From the NCBI GenBank assembly GCA_900555365.1, contig USKO01000004.1, positions 1 through 15,617 of the forward strand: a stretch of DNA of 15,617 nucleotides, in the 5' to 3' direction. Positions 1 through 7,862 of the stretch are shown one piece after another. The notes below the pieces were generated by a model. That model saw nothing but the letters and a program-made list of their open reading frames with translations, had not been told where the DNA came from and ran no database searches. Numbering within the stretch: position 1 is the stretch's first letter; the number at the start of each line of letters is the position of its first letter. Position numbers and translations under genes: made by a program. This DNA comes from an uncultured Bacillota bacterium. GTDB lineage: Bacteria; Bacillota; Clostridia; Christensenellales; UBA1242.

Positions 1-916
1 TTTGATAATATTGCATGATAAAATTTGAAAGAGTCTGACCTTCTTCAAGTTCGCCGTCTTGGCATGGAAAATTCTGTATGCCAAGGATTTTGCCACCTCG
101 CACGACCATATTGGTTATAACGCTGCTAAGCCCGTCACTCTCGTAAGCAAATACATCCTTGCTTATATCTTTTGGCAAGTTTGCCACCACGCGATCCTTA
201 AGCTTTGAAACCATTTTCAGCCTATCTCGAATTAAAATGGCATTTTCAAAATTTTCGCTATTCGAAGCGGCAATCATTTTTTCTGTTAAAATCTTTTCGA
301 TTTCGTCATCATTGCCGCTTAAAAAATTTATTACTTTAGCTATTTCTTTGGAGTATTCTTCTTTGGTAATTCTTTTAGTGCAGGGTGCAGAGCATAACCC
401 ACGTGAATAATTAAGGCATTCTCTTTTTGCCATTGAAGTCTCGGTTATTTTGAGATTGCAGGTTCGCAGTTTAAAAGCCATGGTGATTGTCTTAACTATT
501 TCTCTTACATCAAGTCCAGCGAAATAGGGACCAAAATATTTAGCTCCGTCCTTTTTGACCTTTCTTGTTATTTCTATCTTAGGAAAAGGCTCTTTCATAT
601 TGATTTTGATATATGGAAATTGTTTTCCATCTTTCAAGAGAATATTGTAAAATGGTTGATATTTTTTTATTAAATTGCTCTCAAGTGCGAGTGCGTCCAT
701 TTCGCTCATGGTAATAAAGTATTCAAAGTCATCTATATTGTCAACCATAGCTTGAACTTTGGTTGGCTTTTGAGATGAACGGAAATATTGACTAACCCGA
801 TTTTTTAAATTTTTAGCTTTGCCCACATAAATAACAATACCGCTCTTGTCTTTCATGACATATACGCCCGGTTTTGTTGTCAGTTTTTTAAGTTTTTCTT
901 TAATGTTTTCATTCAT
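1..916 (-). CDS. uvrC: UvrC, excinuclease ABC subunit C (partial, C-terminus beyond left edge)
   Basis: UvrC is the nuclease subunit of nucleotide excision repair. It is recruited by UvrB and cuts on both sides of a lesion. I translated the open frame leftward from the ATG at 916, which gives 305 residues before the window ends. The N-terminal GIY-YIG nuclease is clear: PGVYVM near residue 16, YVGKAKNLKNRV at 30-41, and the catalytic Glu in ALALESNLIKKY at about 79. Four cysteines (about 153, 167, 175, 179) match the spacing of the iron-sulfur ligands described for UvrC. A UVR (UvrB-binding) segment lies at about 195-235. The RNase H-like second nuclease and HhH domains would lie outside the window. 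No ribosome site precedes the ATG, and a TATACT box sits six bases upstream, so translation may be leaderless. It lies downstream of hisS but a terminator separates them. Confidence 0.95.
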   Translation of the reverse strand, partial: MNENIKEKLKKLTTKPGVYVMKDKSGIVIYVGKAKNLKNRVSQYFRSSQKPTKVQAMVDNIDDFEYFITMSEMDALALESNLIKKYQPFYNILLKDGKQFPYIKINMKEPFPKIEITRKVKKDGAKYFGPYFAGLDVREIVKTITMAFKLRTCNLKITETSMAKRECLNYSRGLCSAPCTKRITKEEYSKEIAKVINFLSGNDDEIEKILTEKMIAASNSENFENAILIRDRLKMVSKLKDRVVANLPKDISKDVFAYESDGLSSVITNMVVRGGKILGIQNFPCQDGELEEGQTLSNFIMQYYQ

Positions 917-922
917 AATAAT

Positions 923-950
923 AGTATACACTTAAAATCAATTAAATCAA
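923..950 (-). promoter_or_regulatory. Probable uvrC promoter, possibly giving leaderless mRNA
   Basis: Read leftward, TTGATT (945-950) and TATACT (923-928) are separated by 16 bases. Only six bases lie between the -10 box and the uvrC ATG at 916, so the expected start of transcription falls on or next to the A of the ATG. There is no purine-rich ribosome site in this space. Confidence 0.5.
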
Positions 951-995
951 AGTTTTTTAAAAAAATGTAAGATCCTTATATTTTAATTTGTATTC

Positions 996-1025
996 AAAAA
1001 AAGGACATAAAAATTTTGCGTCCTT
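996..1025 (-). terminator. Intrinsic terminator of hisS
   Basis: On the minus strand AAGGAC (starting inside the hisS stop codon) pairs with GTCCTT at 1001-1006. The internal AAAA/TTTT can extend the fold, and a run of Ts follows down to 996. The hairpin begins within the TAA stop of hisS, so it should end the hisS transcript before uvrC. Confidence 0.75.
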
Positions 1026-2334
1026 ATTTACAGATCGTCTTTAAACAGTCCTCTTTTGAGAGTTTGTATTGCTCGCCAATTGTCATATTTTTAAGGCTAT
1101 AAAGTTTACTCTCAACCTCCTCATCGCCCACAATAAGCACATAAGGGATCTGTTTTTTGCCGGCTTCTTTCATCTTTGCTTTAAATGATCGATTTTCATA
1201 ATTTACTTCGCAGTTTATATATTTTGAGAAATAGCTTTGAAGTTCAATGCATGCAAGCAGATGCTCGCCAAGAGGAATTATTTGCAGGGTAGTGTTGGTA
1301 GGTGGACAAGAAGGCAGCATATTATTTTTATCTAAAAGGTCAAAAAGTCTAGTAAGACCAATGCTAAGCCCAACGCCAGGCATTTTCTTTTGTGAGAAAT
1401 ATCCCGCGAGATTGTCATATCGGCCGCCTCCGCATACAGTGCCAAACTCTGGATGAGAAGGAAGTGAAGCCTCAAATACCGTGCCAGTATAATAATCTTG
1501 TCCTCTTATGATTGAAATATCAAGAGAATATCTATTTTTGTCTATGCCATAAGCTTCAATGTATTGATTAAGCTCTTGCAGCTGCTGTAGCCCCTCTACA
1601 AAGACTTCATCTTTAGAAAGGGGAGTCAATTTGTCAAGAACCTGCTTGAAATCGCCTTGCAATGAAATTATATATAAGAGTTTTTCGCAAGTGTTTTCAT
1701 CAATTCCAAGATTTTCGAGTTCTTTTCTAACGCCATCTTTGCCTATTTTATTTATCTTATCAAGAATGGTTAGCACCTCTTTTGTCTTATTTTGAAGATT
1801 TAGTCCGCGGCAATAGCCAACTAAAATATTTCGGTTTGATATATGATTAATAATGTCAATATCTAATTGTTTAAATATCTTATCGATCAAGTAGACGCAT
1901 TCTCCATCTGCTGCAATCGGTAGCTCGTCAAGTCCAACGATGTCGCCATCACATTGAACAAATTCCCTAAATCTTCCTCTTTGTGCACGCTCTCCTCGAT
2001 AGACTTTACCTATTTGATATCTTTTAAAAGGGAAGGCAATATTTTCGCTATTCATAGAAACAAATCTGGCAAGAGGTACGGTTAGGTCATAGCGCATACA
2101 AATGTCATTATCGCCTTTTGTAAAATGATATACCTCTTTATCTATTTCTCCTCCAGATTTTGCCATCAGTATTTCGCTTAATTCAAGAACAGGGGTGTCA
2201 AGAGGCATAAAACAGGACTCTTGATAAACCTTTTTGATCTTTTCGACCATGTTATCAAAAATTAGCTGCTTGCTTGGACTAAGCTCCATAAAGCCTGACA
2301 AAATTCGAGGTTTAATTAGTTTTTGCTGTGACAT
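1024..2334 (-). CDS. hisS: Histidyl-tRNA synthetase
   Basis: This class II aminoacyl-tRNA synthetase charges tRNA-His with histidine in the cytoplasm. Visible in the 436 residues are motif 2 (GKVYRGERAQRGRFREF, about 109-125), the histidine-binding motif RGQDYYTGTVFEA (277-289, with Q where L is usual), the glycine-rich CGGGRYDNLAGYF (301-313) and motif 3 PGVGLSIGLTRL (319-330). An anticodon-binding domain follows from about 345. The length is usual for the family. Motif 2 continues as FVQCDGDIVG, the form seen in eukaryotic-type HisRS, rather than the FHQxGxExxG form of Bacillus or E. coli enzymes. The ATG at 2334 is preceded by AAGGAG at about eight bases. The gene stands alone between a non-coding gap and uvrC, with its own terminator. 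I saw no T-box leader. Confidence 0.97.
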   Translation of the reverse strand: MSQQKLIKPRILSGFMELSPSKQLIFDNMVEKIKKVYQESCFMPLDTPVLELSEILMAKSGGEIDKEVYHFTKGDNDICMRYDLTVPLARFVSMNSENIAFPFKRYQIGKVYRGERAQRGRFREFVQCDGDIVGLDELPIAADGECVYLIDKIFKQLDIDIINHISNRNILVGYCRGLNLQNKTKEVLTILDKINKIGKDGVRKELENLGIDENTCEKLLYIISLQGDFKQVLDKLTPLSKDEVFVEGLQQLQELNQYIEAYGIDKNRYSLDISIIRGQDYYTGTVFEASLPSHPEFGTVCGGGRYDNLAGYFSQKKMPGVGLSIGLTRLFDLLDKNNMLPSCPPTNTTLQIIPLGEHLLACIELQSYFSKYINCEVNYENRSFKAKMKEAGKKQIPYVLIVGDEEVESKLYSLKNMTIGEQYKLSKEDCLKTICK

Positions 2335-2356
2335 ATTTGCTCCTTACTAAAATATT

Positions 2357-2384
2357 GATATAATATCTCGCTATATTCTTTCAA
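2357..2384 (-). promoter_or_regulatory. Candidate hisS promoter
   Basis: Leftward TTGAAA (2379-2384) and TATATC (2357-2362) are 16 bases apart and lie 23-50 bases before the hisS ATG. A second possible pair, TTGATC with CATAAT at 18 bases spacing, lies slightly upstream. The stretch is very AT-rich, so either assignment is tentative. A 7-bp inverted repeat (2365-2371 with 2405-2411) brackets this region. Confidence 0.35.
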
Positions 2385-2633
2385 TATTATGTTATGTAAA
2401 AAACTGCGAGATCAAAAGCCTTTTGGTGCAATTTCTCTTCATTTCTATTGTATATAAATTTGATTTGCCTTGCAAATGATTTTAACAAAAATAGAAGAAA
2501 ATGAGAGAGATTTTGACGAAACTAGTTATAAAAAAATTATTAAGTGCTTTAAAGAAAAAGCATATAGAAAACAAGCGAATAATTTTGTAATTTTTTAAGG
2601 CTTTTTTACAAAACTCGCAAAAATTGTCCCCAA

Positions 2634-2748
2634 AAGTTATCCACATTTCCACAAATAAATAATTATGCAAATCAACTTATTTTTATGCAAAATGGGGAAT
2701 TTTGGGGGTTGTATGGGGTTATCAACCCAAGTTATCCACATTTCCACA
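2634..2748 (+). other. DnaA-box cluster, candidate replication origin (oriC-like) segment
   Basis: A 20-base direct repeat occurs at 2634-2653 and 2729-2748. Each copy contains a perfect DnaA box TTATCCACA (2637-2645, 2732-2740) directly followed by a weaker one ending TTTCCACA. Between the copies lie two TTATGCAAA sites (2663-2671, 2683-2691) and TTATCAACC (2719-2727), each one or two bases from consensus. All point the same way, and AT-rich DNA flanks the cluster. This is the architecture expected of oriC or of a DnaA-titrating or DnaA-regulated site. No dnaA or dnaN is in the window, and gyrA/gyrB would be head-on to a fork leaving here, so the origin reading is unproven. Confidence 0.55.
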
Positions 2749-3066
2749 TTAAAATTTCGTGAAAATGCCGATTTTTCATATCTTTTTTGGAATAAAATTT
2801 TTACAAGATTACTCAAAACATTTGACATTTGAATTTATATTTTTTTAAGGGCTGATTTTGATGATTTTTGAAGAGCAATTTTGCTCATTTATTGACAATA
2901 AATTGTATAAATATTAATAAGCTTACTTTTCCATTTTTTCAATCTTTGTTAAAGAGTTTTTTTTAATTTTGGCCCTTGCCTATTTAATATCTTCTTAGAT
3001 ATTTAAAAAATGCAAAAGATAAATTTGAAAACTTAAATAACAAATCTGAATTGCTGCTTTAAAAAT

Positions 3067-5133
3067 TTAGTCTTTTATAATCTGCAAGTCTTTCAAAAAG
3101 ACTGAAGGTCTGTTATCTGTAATGAAAAAGAGTTTGTGAAGAGCACGAGTAGAGGAGACATACAGTATATTTTTATCAATAGTGTTGGAATAATTGGTTA
3201 ATGTCGCATTAGGAACAATTACGGCATCAAATTCAATTCCCTTTGCTGTTGCGCAAGTTGTAATGAGGACTCTGTTGTTATAATCTTGAGGCTCTTTGAT
3301 TATTTTGCAATCTACATAAGATTTTAATTTGCTATAGAGCGATTTAGCCTCGCTATTACACTTGCAAATTATGGCGATATGTTCAAAATTTGCACATCTC
3401 GATGATATTATATTTGCAATGGTCTTTTCTTGATTATTAGTTTGATAGATGCAAGGCTCTTCTCCAATTCTATTTACATATTCAATATTCCGAGCTCCAA
3501 TCATCTTGTTTGAGAACTGGGCTATTTGTTTAGTTGAGCGGTATGTCTTATTTAGTTCGAGAAGTTTGCAACCTAGAAAATCTGCAGTAATTTGAAGATA
3601 ATCACTAGTTACATTTTTTTCGATACTTTGATTGACGTCGCCAACTACAATACAAGGGCACGACCAGAGTTTTTTGAAAATATAGATATCGACAGGGGTA
3701 AAATCTTGCATTTCATCGACTATCAAATATTTTGCAGAAAAGTCATGTTCAAAACCATATAGGAAATATTTGATTGCCAGATATGTTCCTTTGTCCATAT
3801 ATTTAATTGATGCACCTTTGTATGACTTTAGATTTTCACGAGCCATAAAAATTTGATGGATTTTTTCAACATCTCTTATTGGCAGGAAAGAATACAATAT
3901 CTTTTTAAATCTCTCTTTCAGCCCTGCATTTTGTTGCTTATTGTAATGACGCTCTTCTGTGAAAACCATTGCATATTGCCAAGCAATCTTATTTATTCGC
4001 TCATATAAATCAAGACCTTTAAAAGTTTTAAAGAAAAGCTCTTTGGTTTGCGTGGCTGGGAAATCTATCGTTTCCTTATTTCCCTCGTCATCTTCTTTGA
4101 CGACATAACTTAAATCGGTAGGAGAGAAGGTCTCGAGGAAGGGTCCTTTTAAAAATCTTAAAAGACTATCTAAGTATTCATAAGATGATTTATATGAAAT
4201 TTCGTTAAGATCTTCTTGTTTTGGATTTGTCGCTATCTCATCAAGCATATCTTCTCTTGTTTGGATTGATCTTCCTAGTTCTGATCTAGCTATTTGTGCG
4301 AAAGTGGTCTCAACAAGATTATCCTCGCCAAGCTGAGGAAGAACATCCGAGATATAGCTTGAAAAGATATTGTTAGGGGATATTATTAAAATATCGCTGC
4401 TTTTGATTTGGTTACGGTATTTATACAGCAAAAATGCTGCTCGGTGCAGAGCGATAGAGGTCTTTCCAGAACCTGCAATACCTTGAACAAGAATGTTGTC
4501 ATTAATATCACATCTCACGATTGCATTTTGCTCTTTCTGAATTGAAGATACAATCTGTTTCATCTTAGTTGTCACATTGTGAGATAATATATCTTGTAAT
4601 ATTTCATCATTAATGGTAAGATCGGTATCAAAATATGACAAAAGCTGTCCGTTTTCAATTTTGTATTGTCTTTTTAAAGTAATTTCTCCACGATATTGTT
4701 TTTTGTCTATTGTAAAAGAGGCAGGACCAAGATTGAAGTCGTAGTACATGGAACAAATAGGCGCTCGCCAGTCGGCTACATATACCTTATTATTATTGAT
4801 AATGTTTCCAAGTCCAATATATACTTTTTGTGAAGTTTTCTTGTTTTGTGGAGAAAAATCTATTCTAGCAAAATATGGAGTTGCTTTTTGATTTTTAAGC
4901 CGTCTATTTTCTTTTTCTATAAGGTTTGCAAATGATTGAAGATCTGCAATGTGACTATATGCACCAGATAAATCGCCGCCACGGCTGTAATCAGAAAAAT
5001 TTTCAGATATTTCTCTTTTTTTATTTTCGTACTCATCTCTAGCCTTGGTTAGTTTTTCATTATTTTCTGCGATTTTTTTACCAAGAACATCCAAAGTTTT
5101 TTTCAAATACTCTTTTTCTGATAGCTGTGCCAT
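3067..5133 (-). CDS. helD: HelD-type UvrD-like helicase (RNA polymerase recycling factor)
   Basis: HelD proteins of Gram-positive bacteria are superfamily 1 ATPases that bind stalled RNA polymerase and release it from nucleic acid. This 688-residue protein has the expected order. A charged coiled coil (about 1-85) is followed by PYFARIDF and DWRAPICSMYYDF (87-133), which are typical of HelD. Then come Walker A GIAGSGKTS (218-226), a long helical insertion (about 280-460), Walker B DEMQD (473-477), VGDVNQSI (497-504), LNKTYRSTKQI (527-537), TAKGIEFDAVIVP (629-641) and LYVSSTRALHKLFF (657-670). The usual residue A in DEAQD is M here. It is somewhat shorter than Bacillus HelD (about 770). The ATG at 5133 has GGGAGGG five bases upstream. 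It lies downstream of gyrA across the four-way-junction element. Confidence 0.85.
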   Translation of the reverse strand: MAQLSEKEYLKKTLDVLGKKIAENNEKLTKARDEYENKKREISENFSDYSRGGDLSGAYSHIADLQSFANLIEKENRRLKNQKATPYFARIDFSPQNKKTSQKVYIGLGNIINNNKVYVADWRAPICSMYYDFNLGPASFTIDKKQYRGEITLKRQYKIENGQLLSYFDTDLTINDEILQDILSHNVTTKMKQIVSSIQKEQNAIVRCDINDNILVQGIAGSGKTSIALHRAAFLLYKYRNQIKSSDILIISPNNIFSSYISDVLPQLGEDNLVETTFAQIARSELGRSIQTREDMLDEIATNPKQEDLNEISYKSSYEYLDSLLRFLKGPFLETFSPTDLSYVVKEDDEGNKETIDFPATQTKELFFKTFKGLDLYERINKIAWQYAMVFTEERHYNKQQNAGLKERFKKILYSFLPIRDVEKIHQIFMARENLKSYKGASIKYMDKGTYLAIKYFLYGFEHDFSAKYLIVDEMQDFTPVDIYIFKKLWSCPCIVVGDVNQSIEKNVTSDYLQITADFLGCKLLELNKTYRSTKQIAQFSNKMIGARNIEYVNRIGEEPCIYQTNNQEKTIANIISSRCANFEHIAIICKCNSEAKSLYSKLKSYVDCKIIKEPQDYNNRVLITTCATAKGIEFDAVIVPNATLTNYSNTIDKNILYVSSTRALHKLFFITDNRPSVFLKDLQIIKD

Positions 5134-5152
5134 AATTCCCTCCCTCTAGAAA

Positions 5153-5242
5153 AAGGCTGTGAAGTAGCCACTTAAAAGTGGCTTATCAAAACGCATTCGT
5201 TTTGATAATTTTTAACCCAGTTAAAAATTACTTCACAGCCTT
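5153..5242. repeat. Four-way-junction (cloverleaf) inverted-repeat element between gyrA and helD
   Basis: A perfect 14-bp inverted repeat, AAGGCTGTGAAGTA (5153-5166) with its complement (5229-5242), encloses three hairpins with almost no unpaired base between them. The first has GCCACTT with AAGTGGC (5167-5182). The second has TTATCAAAACG with CGTTTTGATAA (5183-5208, 11 bp, loop CATT). The third has TTTTTAAC with GTTAAAAA (5209-5227, loop CCA). Only base 5228 is left over. On the minus strand the outer stem is followed by TTTTTC, so it could end or attenuate gyrA transcription. The helD ribosome site starts about eight bases beyond the stem. The clean terminal inverted repeats would also suit a small non-autonomous mobile element. 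No second copy is in the window, and it lacks tRNA hallmarks. Confidence 0.85.
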
Positions 5243-5259
5243 AAGCTTTATAAATTTAA

Positions 5260-7860
5260 TTAGTCATCATTTTCATCGTTAGGCATGCCTGGCTCGTCAC
5301 CTGATAACTGGATTTGATTGTCAAGGATATCATTTTTTGTATCATTTGTCAAGTTATTTAAGCCTTGCGCAGCGTTTTCTTCCAAATCGCCATCATTTTC
5401 TTCTATTTCTTCTTTCTTAACAAGTGCTACACCGACAATCTTGTTGTCTGATTTAAGGCGCATAACTTTAACTCCTTGGCTAACCCTTGAAAGTGAGCTA
5501 ATTTGATTAACAGGAGTTCTGATGATCACTCCATTATCAGCAATCAGCATAATATCTTCATCCTCAAAAGACTGTTTTAATGCCGCCAAAAGTCCAGTTT
5601 TAGTATTGAATATTCCAGCTTTTACACCTTTGCCGCCCCGAGACTGAAGACGATATTCTTCGACATTTGAGCGTTTTCCATAGCCGTTTTCACTGATAGT
5701 TATAATCTGAGAATTTTCTTTGACAATGGCCATATCAACGATAAAATCTTCCTCTTGAAGCTTTAAGCTACGCACGCCTTGACTATCTCTGCCCATGTTA
5801 CGCACATCTTTTTCATTGAAGCGTATGCATTTTCCATTATGCGACGCAATTAAAATGTCATCATCGCCGGTTGAAACCTCTACGCCAATAAGCTCATCGC
5901 CTTCGAGCAGGTGAATTGCAATCTTGCCGACTTTTCTTATTGAAGCAAATTCTTCAAGTTTAGTTTTCTTAATAAGACCATTTCTTGTCGCCATGATAAG
6001 ATTGCCAAGAGCATCCTCTTTACGAGGAATAATAGTGGTAACCCTTTCGCCTTCGCTTAGCATTAATAGGTTGATAACAGCTCGGCCCTTTGCTGTTCTT
6101 TGAGCCTCTGGCACTTCATATGCCTTTATGCAGTATACTTTACCTTTATTGGTGAAGAAGAGAAGGTCGTCATGAGTGTTTGTTACAAACATAATTTTAA
6201 CAAAATCTTCTTCTTTTGTTTTATGTGCTGTAATGCCGACACCGCCTCTGTTTTGTGATTTATATTCACTAGTGGACATGCGTTTGATATAGCCTTGATT
6301 TGTCATAGAAATGACTACATCTTCCTTTTCTATAAGGTCCGCGATATCAATTCCGCCGCCGTCTAGACTAATTTCAGTCTTACGCTCGTCGCCATATTGA
6401 TTTTTGATTTCTTCGAAATTGTCTCTAAGAATTTGAAGCACTCTCTCTGGTCGAGCCAAAATGTCTTGCAAGTCTGCTATAGTATTTTCAAGTTCGCGAA
6501 GTTCCTCGTTAAGCTTTTCCACTTCAAGAGATGTCAGCCTTGACAATTTCATCTCAAGTATAGCGTTTGCTTGAATTTCATCAAGTTCAAAATTTTGTGT
6601 AAGTTTGATAGATGCATCCTGCTTATCTTGTGAAGATTTGATTATTTGAATAACCTCGTCAATATTTGCAAGAGCAATTACAAGACCCTTAACAATATGT
6701 TCTCGTTCAAGTGCTTTATTCAAATCAAACTGTGTTTTTCTTGTTAAAACAACTTTTTGATGTTCAAGATAATAGTAGAGCATCTCTTTTAAATTAAGAA
6801 TACGAGGTTGACCATCAACGAGGGCAAGGAAAATAATTCCGCTTCCTTTTTGAAGCTGAGTTTGTTTATAAAGAGAATTGAGCACTACTTGAGCATTGAA
6901 ATCTTTTTTAATATCAATAACGATTCTCATTCCTCGGCGGTCAGATTCTTCTTTGATATCACTGATTCCTTCAAGTTTTTTATTTTTTACAAGATCAGCT
7001 ATTTGCACAATAAGCTGAGCTTTGTTGACTTGATAAGGAAGCTCAGTAATAATGATACGGCTTCTTCCGCTGCTGGTTTCCTCAATTTCAGCTCTGCCTC
7101 GCACAACAATGCCGCCACGGCCAGTTTTATATGCATGCTTTACTGCCGCGCGTCCCATAATGATGCCGCCAGTAGGGTAGTCAGGCGCTGGAACATATTT
7201 GATAAGTTCGTCAATATCTATCTCAGGGTTGTCAATAAGAGCTTGTAGAGCGTTTAGTACTTCAGTTAAATTGTGTGGGGGAATATTTGTAGCCATACCA
7301 ACAGCAATACCGTCAGCACCATTTATTAGAAGATTAGGAATTTTAGACGGCAGTACGCTTGGCTGCTGCAAGGTGTTGTCAAAGTTTGGATAAAAATCGA
7401 CGGTATCTTTGTCGATATCTTCAAGCATAAGACCTGCAATTTTAGATAGGCGTGCCTCAGTATAACGCATAGCAGCAGGTGGATCTCCGTCAACTGAGCC
7501 AAAGTTACCCTGGCCGTCTACAAGAGGATATCTGATAGAAAAATCTTGAGCAAGTCTAACCATTGCGTCATAAACAGAGCTGTCTCCATGAGGGTGATAT
7601 TTACCCATTACATCGCCGACAATTCTAGCACATTTCTTAGTTGGCTTATCATAAAAGTTGCTCATTTCACCCATTGCATAAAGAATACGCCTATGCACAG
7701 GTTTTAGTCCATCTCTAACATCTGGAATTGCACGCGAAACATTGACAGCCATAGCATAAGAAATAAAAGATTTCTTAAGGTTGTCAACGGTATCGACTTT
7801 TTCAATTTTGGTATCTTTGAAGATTTCTTCTAAAGACTTTTTGCTTTCATGCTTATCCAT
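5260..7860 (-). CDS. gyrA: DNA gyrase subunit A
   Basis: GyrA is the breakage-reunion and DNA-wrapping subunit of gyrase, which introduces negative supercoils together with GyrB. The 866-residue protein shows the winged-helix core with [20 protein letters not shown] (87-106) and the catalytic tyrosine Y133 in [10 protein letters not shown]. The quinolone-contact positions are the wild-type Ser (S94) and Asp (D98). The coiled-coil tower follows (about 370-490), then the C-terminal beta-pinwheel from about 505. The blade-1 GyrA box reads QNRGGVG (536-542) instead of QRRGGKG-like; a later blade has QSRGGKG (739-745). An acidic tail occupies about 815-866. The ATG lies two bases after the stop of the pyrophosphohydrolase gene, with a GGGAGA site inside that gene's end, so the two are probably translationally coupled. 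Quinolone-target ParC is an alternative name, but the gyrB operon context favours GyrA. Confidence 0.95.
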   Translation of the reverse strand: MDKHESKKSLEEIFKDTKIEKVDTVDNLKKSFISYAMAVNVSRAIPDVRDGLKPVHRRILYAMGEMSNFYDKPTKKCARIVGDVMGKYHPHGDSSVYDAMVRLAQDFSIRYPLVDGQGNFGSVDGDPPAAMRYTEARLSKIAGLMLEDIDKDTVDFYPNFDNTLQQPSVLPSKIPNLLINGADGIAVGMATNIPPHNLTEVLNALQALIDNPEIDIDELIKYVPAPDYPTGGIIMGRAAVKHAYKTGRGGIVVRGRAEIEETSSGRSRIIITELPYQVNKAQLIVQIADLVKNKKLEGISDIKEESDRRGMRIVIDIKKDFNAQVVLNSLYKQTQLQKGSGIIFLALVDGQPRILNLKEMLYYYLEHQKVVLTRKTQFDLNKALEREHIVKGLVIALANIDEVIQIIKSSQDKQDASIKLTQNFELDEIQANAILEMKLSRLTSLEVEKLNEELRELENTIADLQDILARPERVLQILRDNFEEIKNQYGDERKTEISLDGGGIDIADLIEKEDVVISMTNQGYIKRMSTSEYKSQNRGGVGITAHKTKEEDFVKIMFVTNTHDDLLFFTNKGKVYCIKAYEVPEAQRTAKGRAVINLLMLSEGERVTTIIPRKEDALGNLIMATRNGLIKKTKLEEFASIRKVGKIAIHLLEGDELIGVEVSTGDDDILIASHNGKCIRFNEKDVRNMGRDSQGVRSLKLQEEDFIVDMAIVKENSQIITISENGYGKRSNVEEYRLQSRGGKGVKAGIFNTKTGLLAALKQSFEDEDIMLIADNGVIIRTPVNQISSLSRVSQGVKVMRLKSDNKIVGVALVKKEEIEENDGDLEENAAQGLNNLTNDTKNDILDNQIQLSGDEPGMPNDENDD

Positions 7861-7862
7861 AA

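Larger units (their letters stand above)
2335..3066. other. 732-base non-coding AT-rich gap with DnaA-box cluster
   Basis: No convincing gene lies here; the two short leftward frames crossing 2482-2828 are low-complexity and merely read through a repeat. The left end holds the hisS promoter and leader. The centre (2634-2748) holds the DnaA-box cluster listed separately. Stretches of almost pure A and T flank it on both sides (about 2480-2630 and 2750-3060), which would melt easily. A small hairpin (GAGCAA/TTGCTC) sits at 2873-2886. I found no good terminator for helD, whose transcript would run into this gap. Confidence 0.7.

Noticed and set aside
2335..2500. T-box riboswitch upstream of hisS
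   Set aside because: No TGGNACC-type T-box core or specifier hairpin is visible on the minus strand, and the leader from the proposed promoter is too short.
2634..2748. CRISPR array from the 20-base direct repeats
   Set aside because: There are only two copies, 95 bases apart, and their content is DnaA boxes; there are no cas genes.
2482..2828. Two short leftward reading frames sharing the peptide VEMWIT
   Set aside because: The shared peptide comes from both frames crossing the 20-base DnaA repeat. The rest is low-complexity AT-rich translation with no ribosome site, so these are not genes.
5153..5242. tRNA or tRNA-like gene, because the fold is a cloverleaf
   Set aside because: The outer stem is 14 bp rather than 7, and there is no T-loop GTTCRANNC, no D-loop signature and no anticodon-like seven-base loop; the loops have 2-4 bases.
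6808..7248. 146-codon rightward frame inside gyrA
   Set aside because: It lies opposite the conserved GyrA core, has no recognisable domain, and is explained by the composition of the antisense strand.
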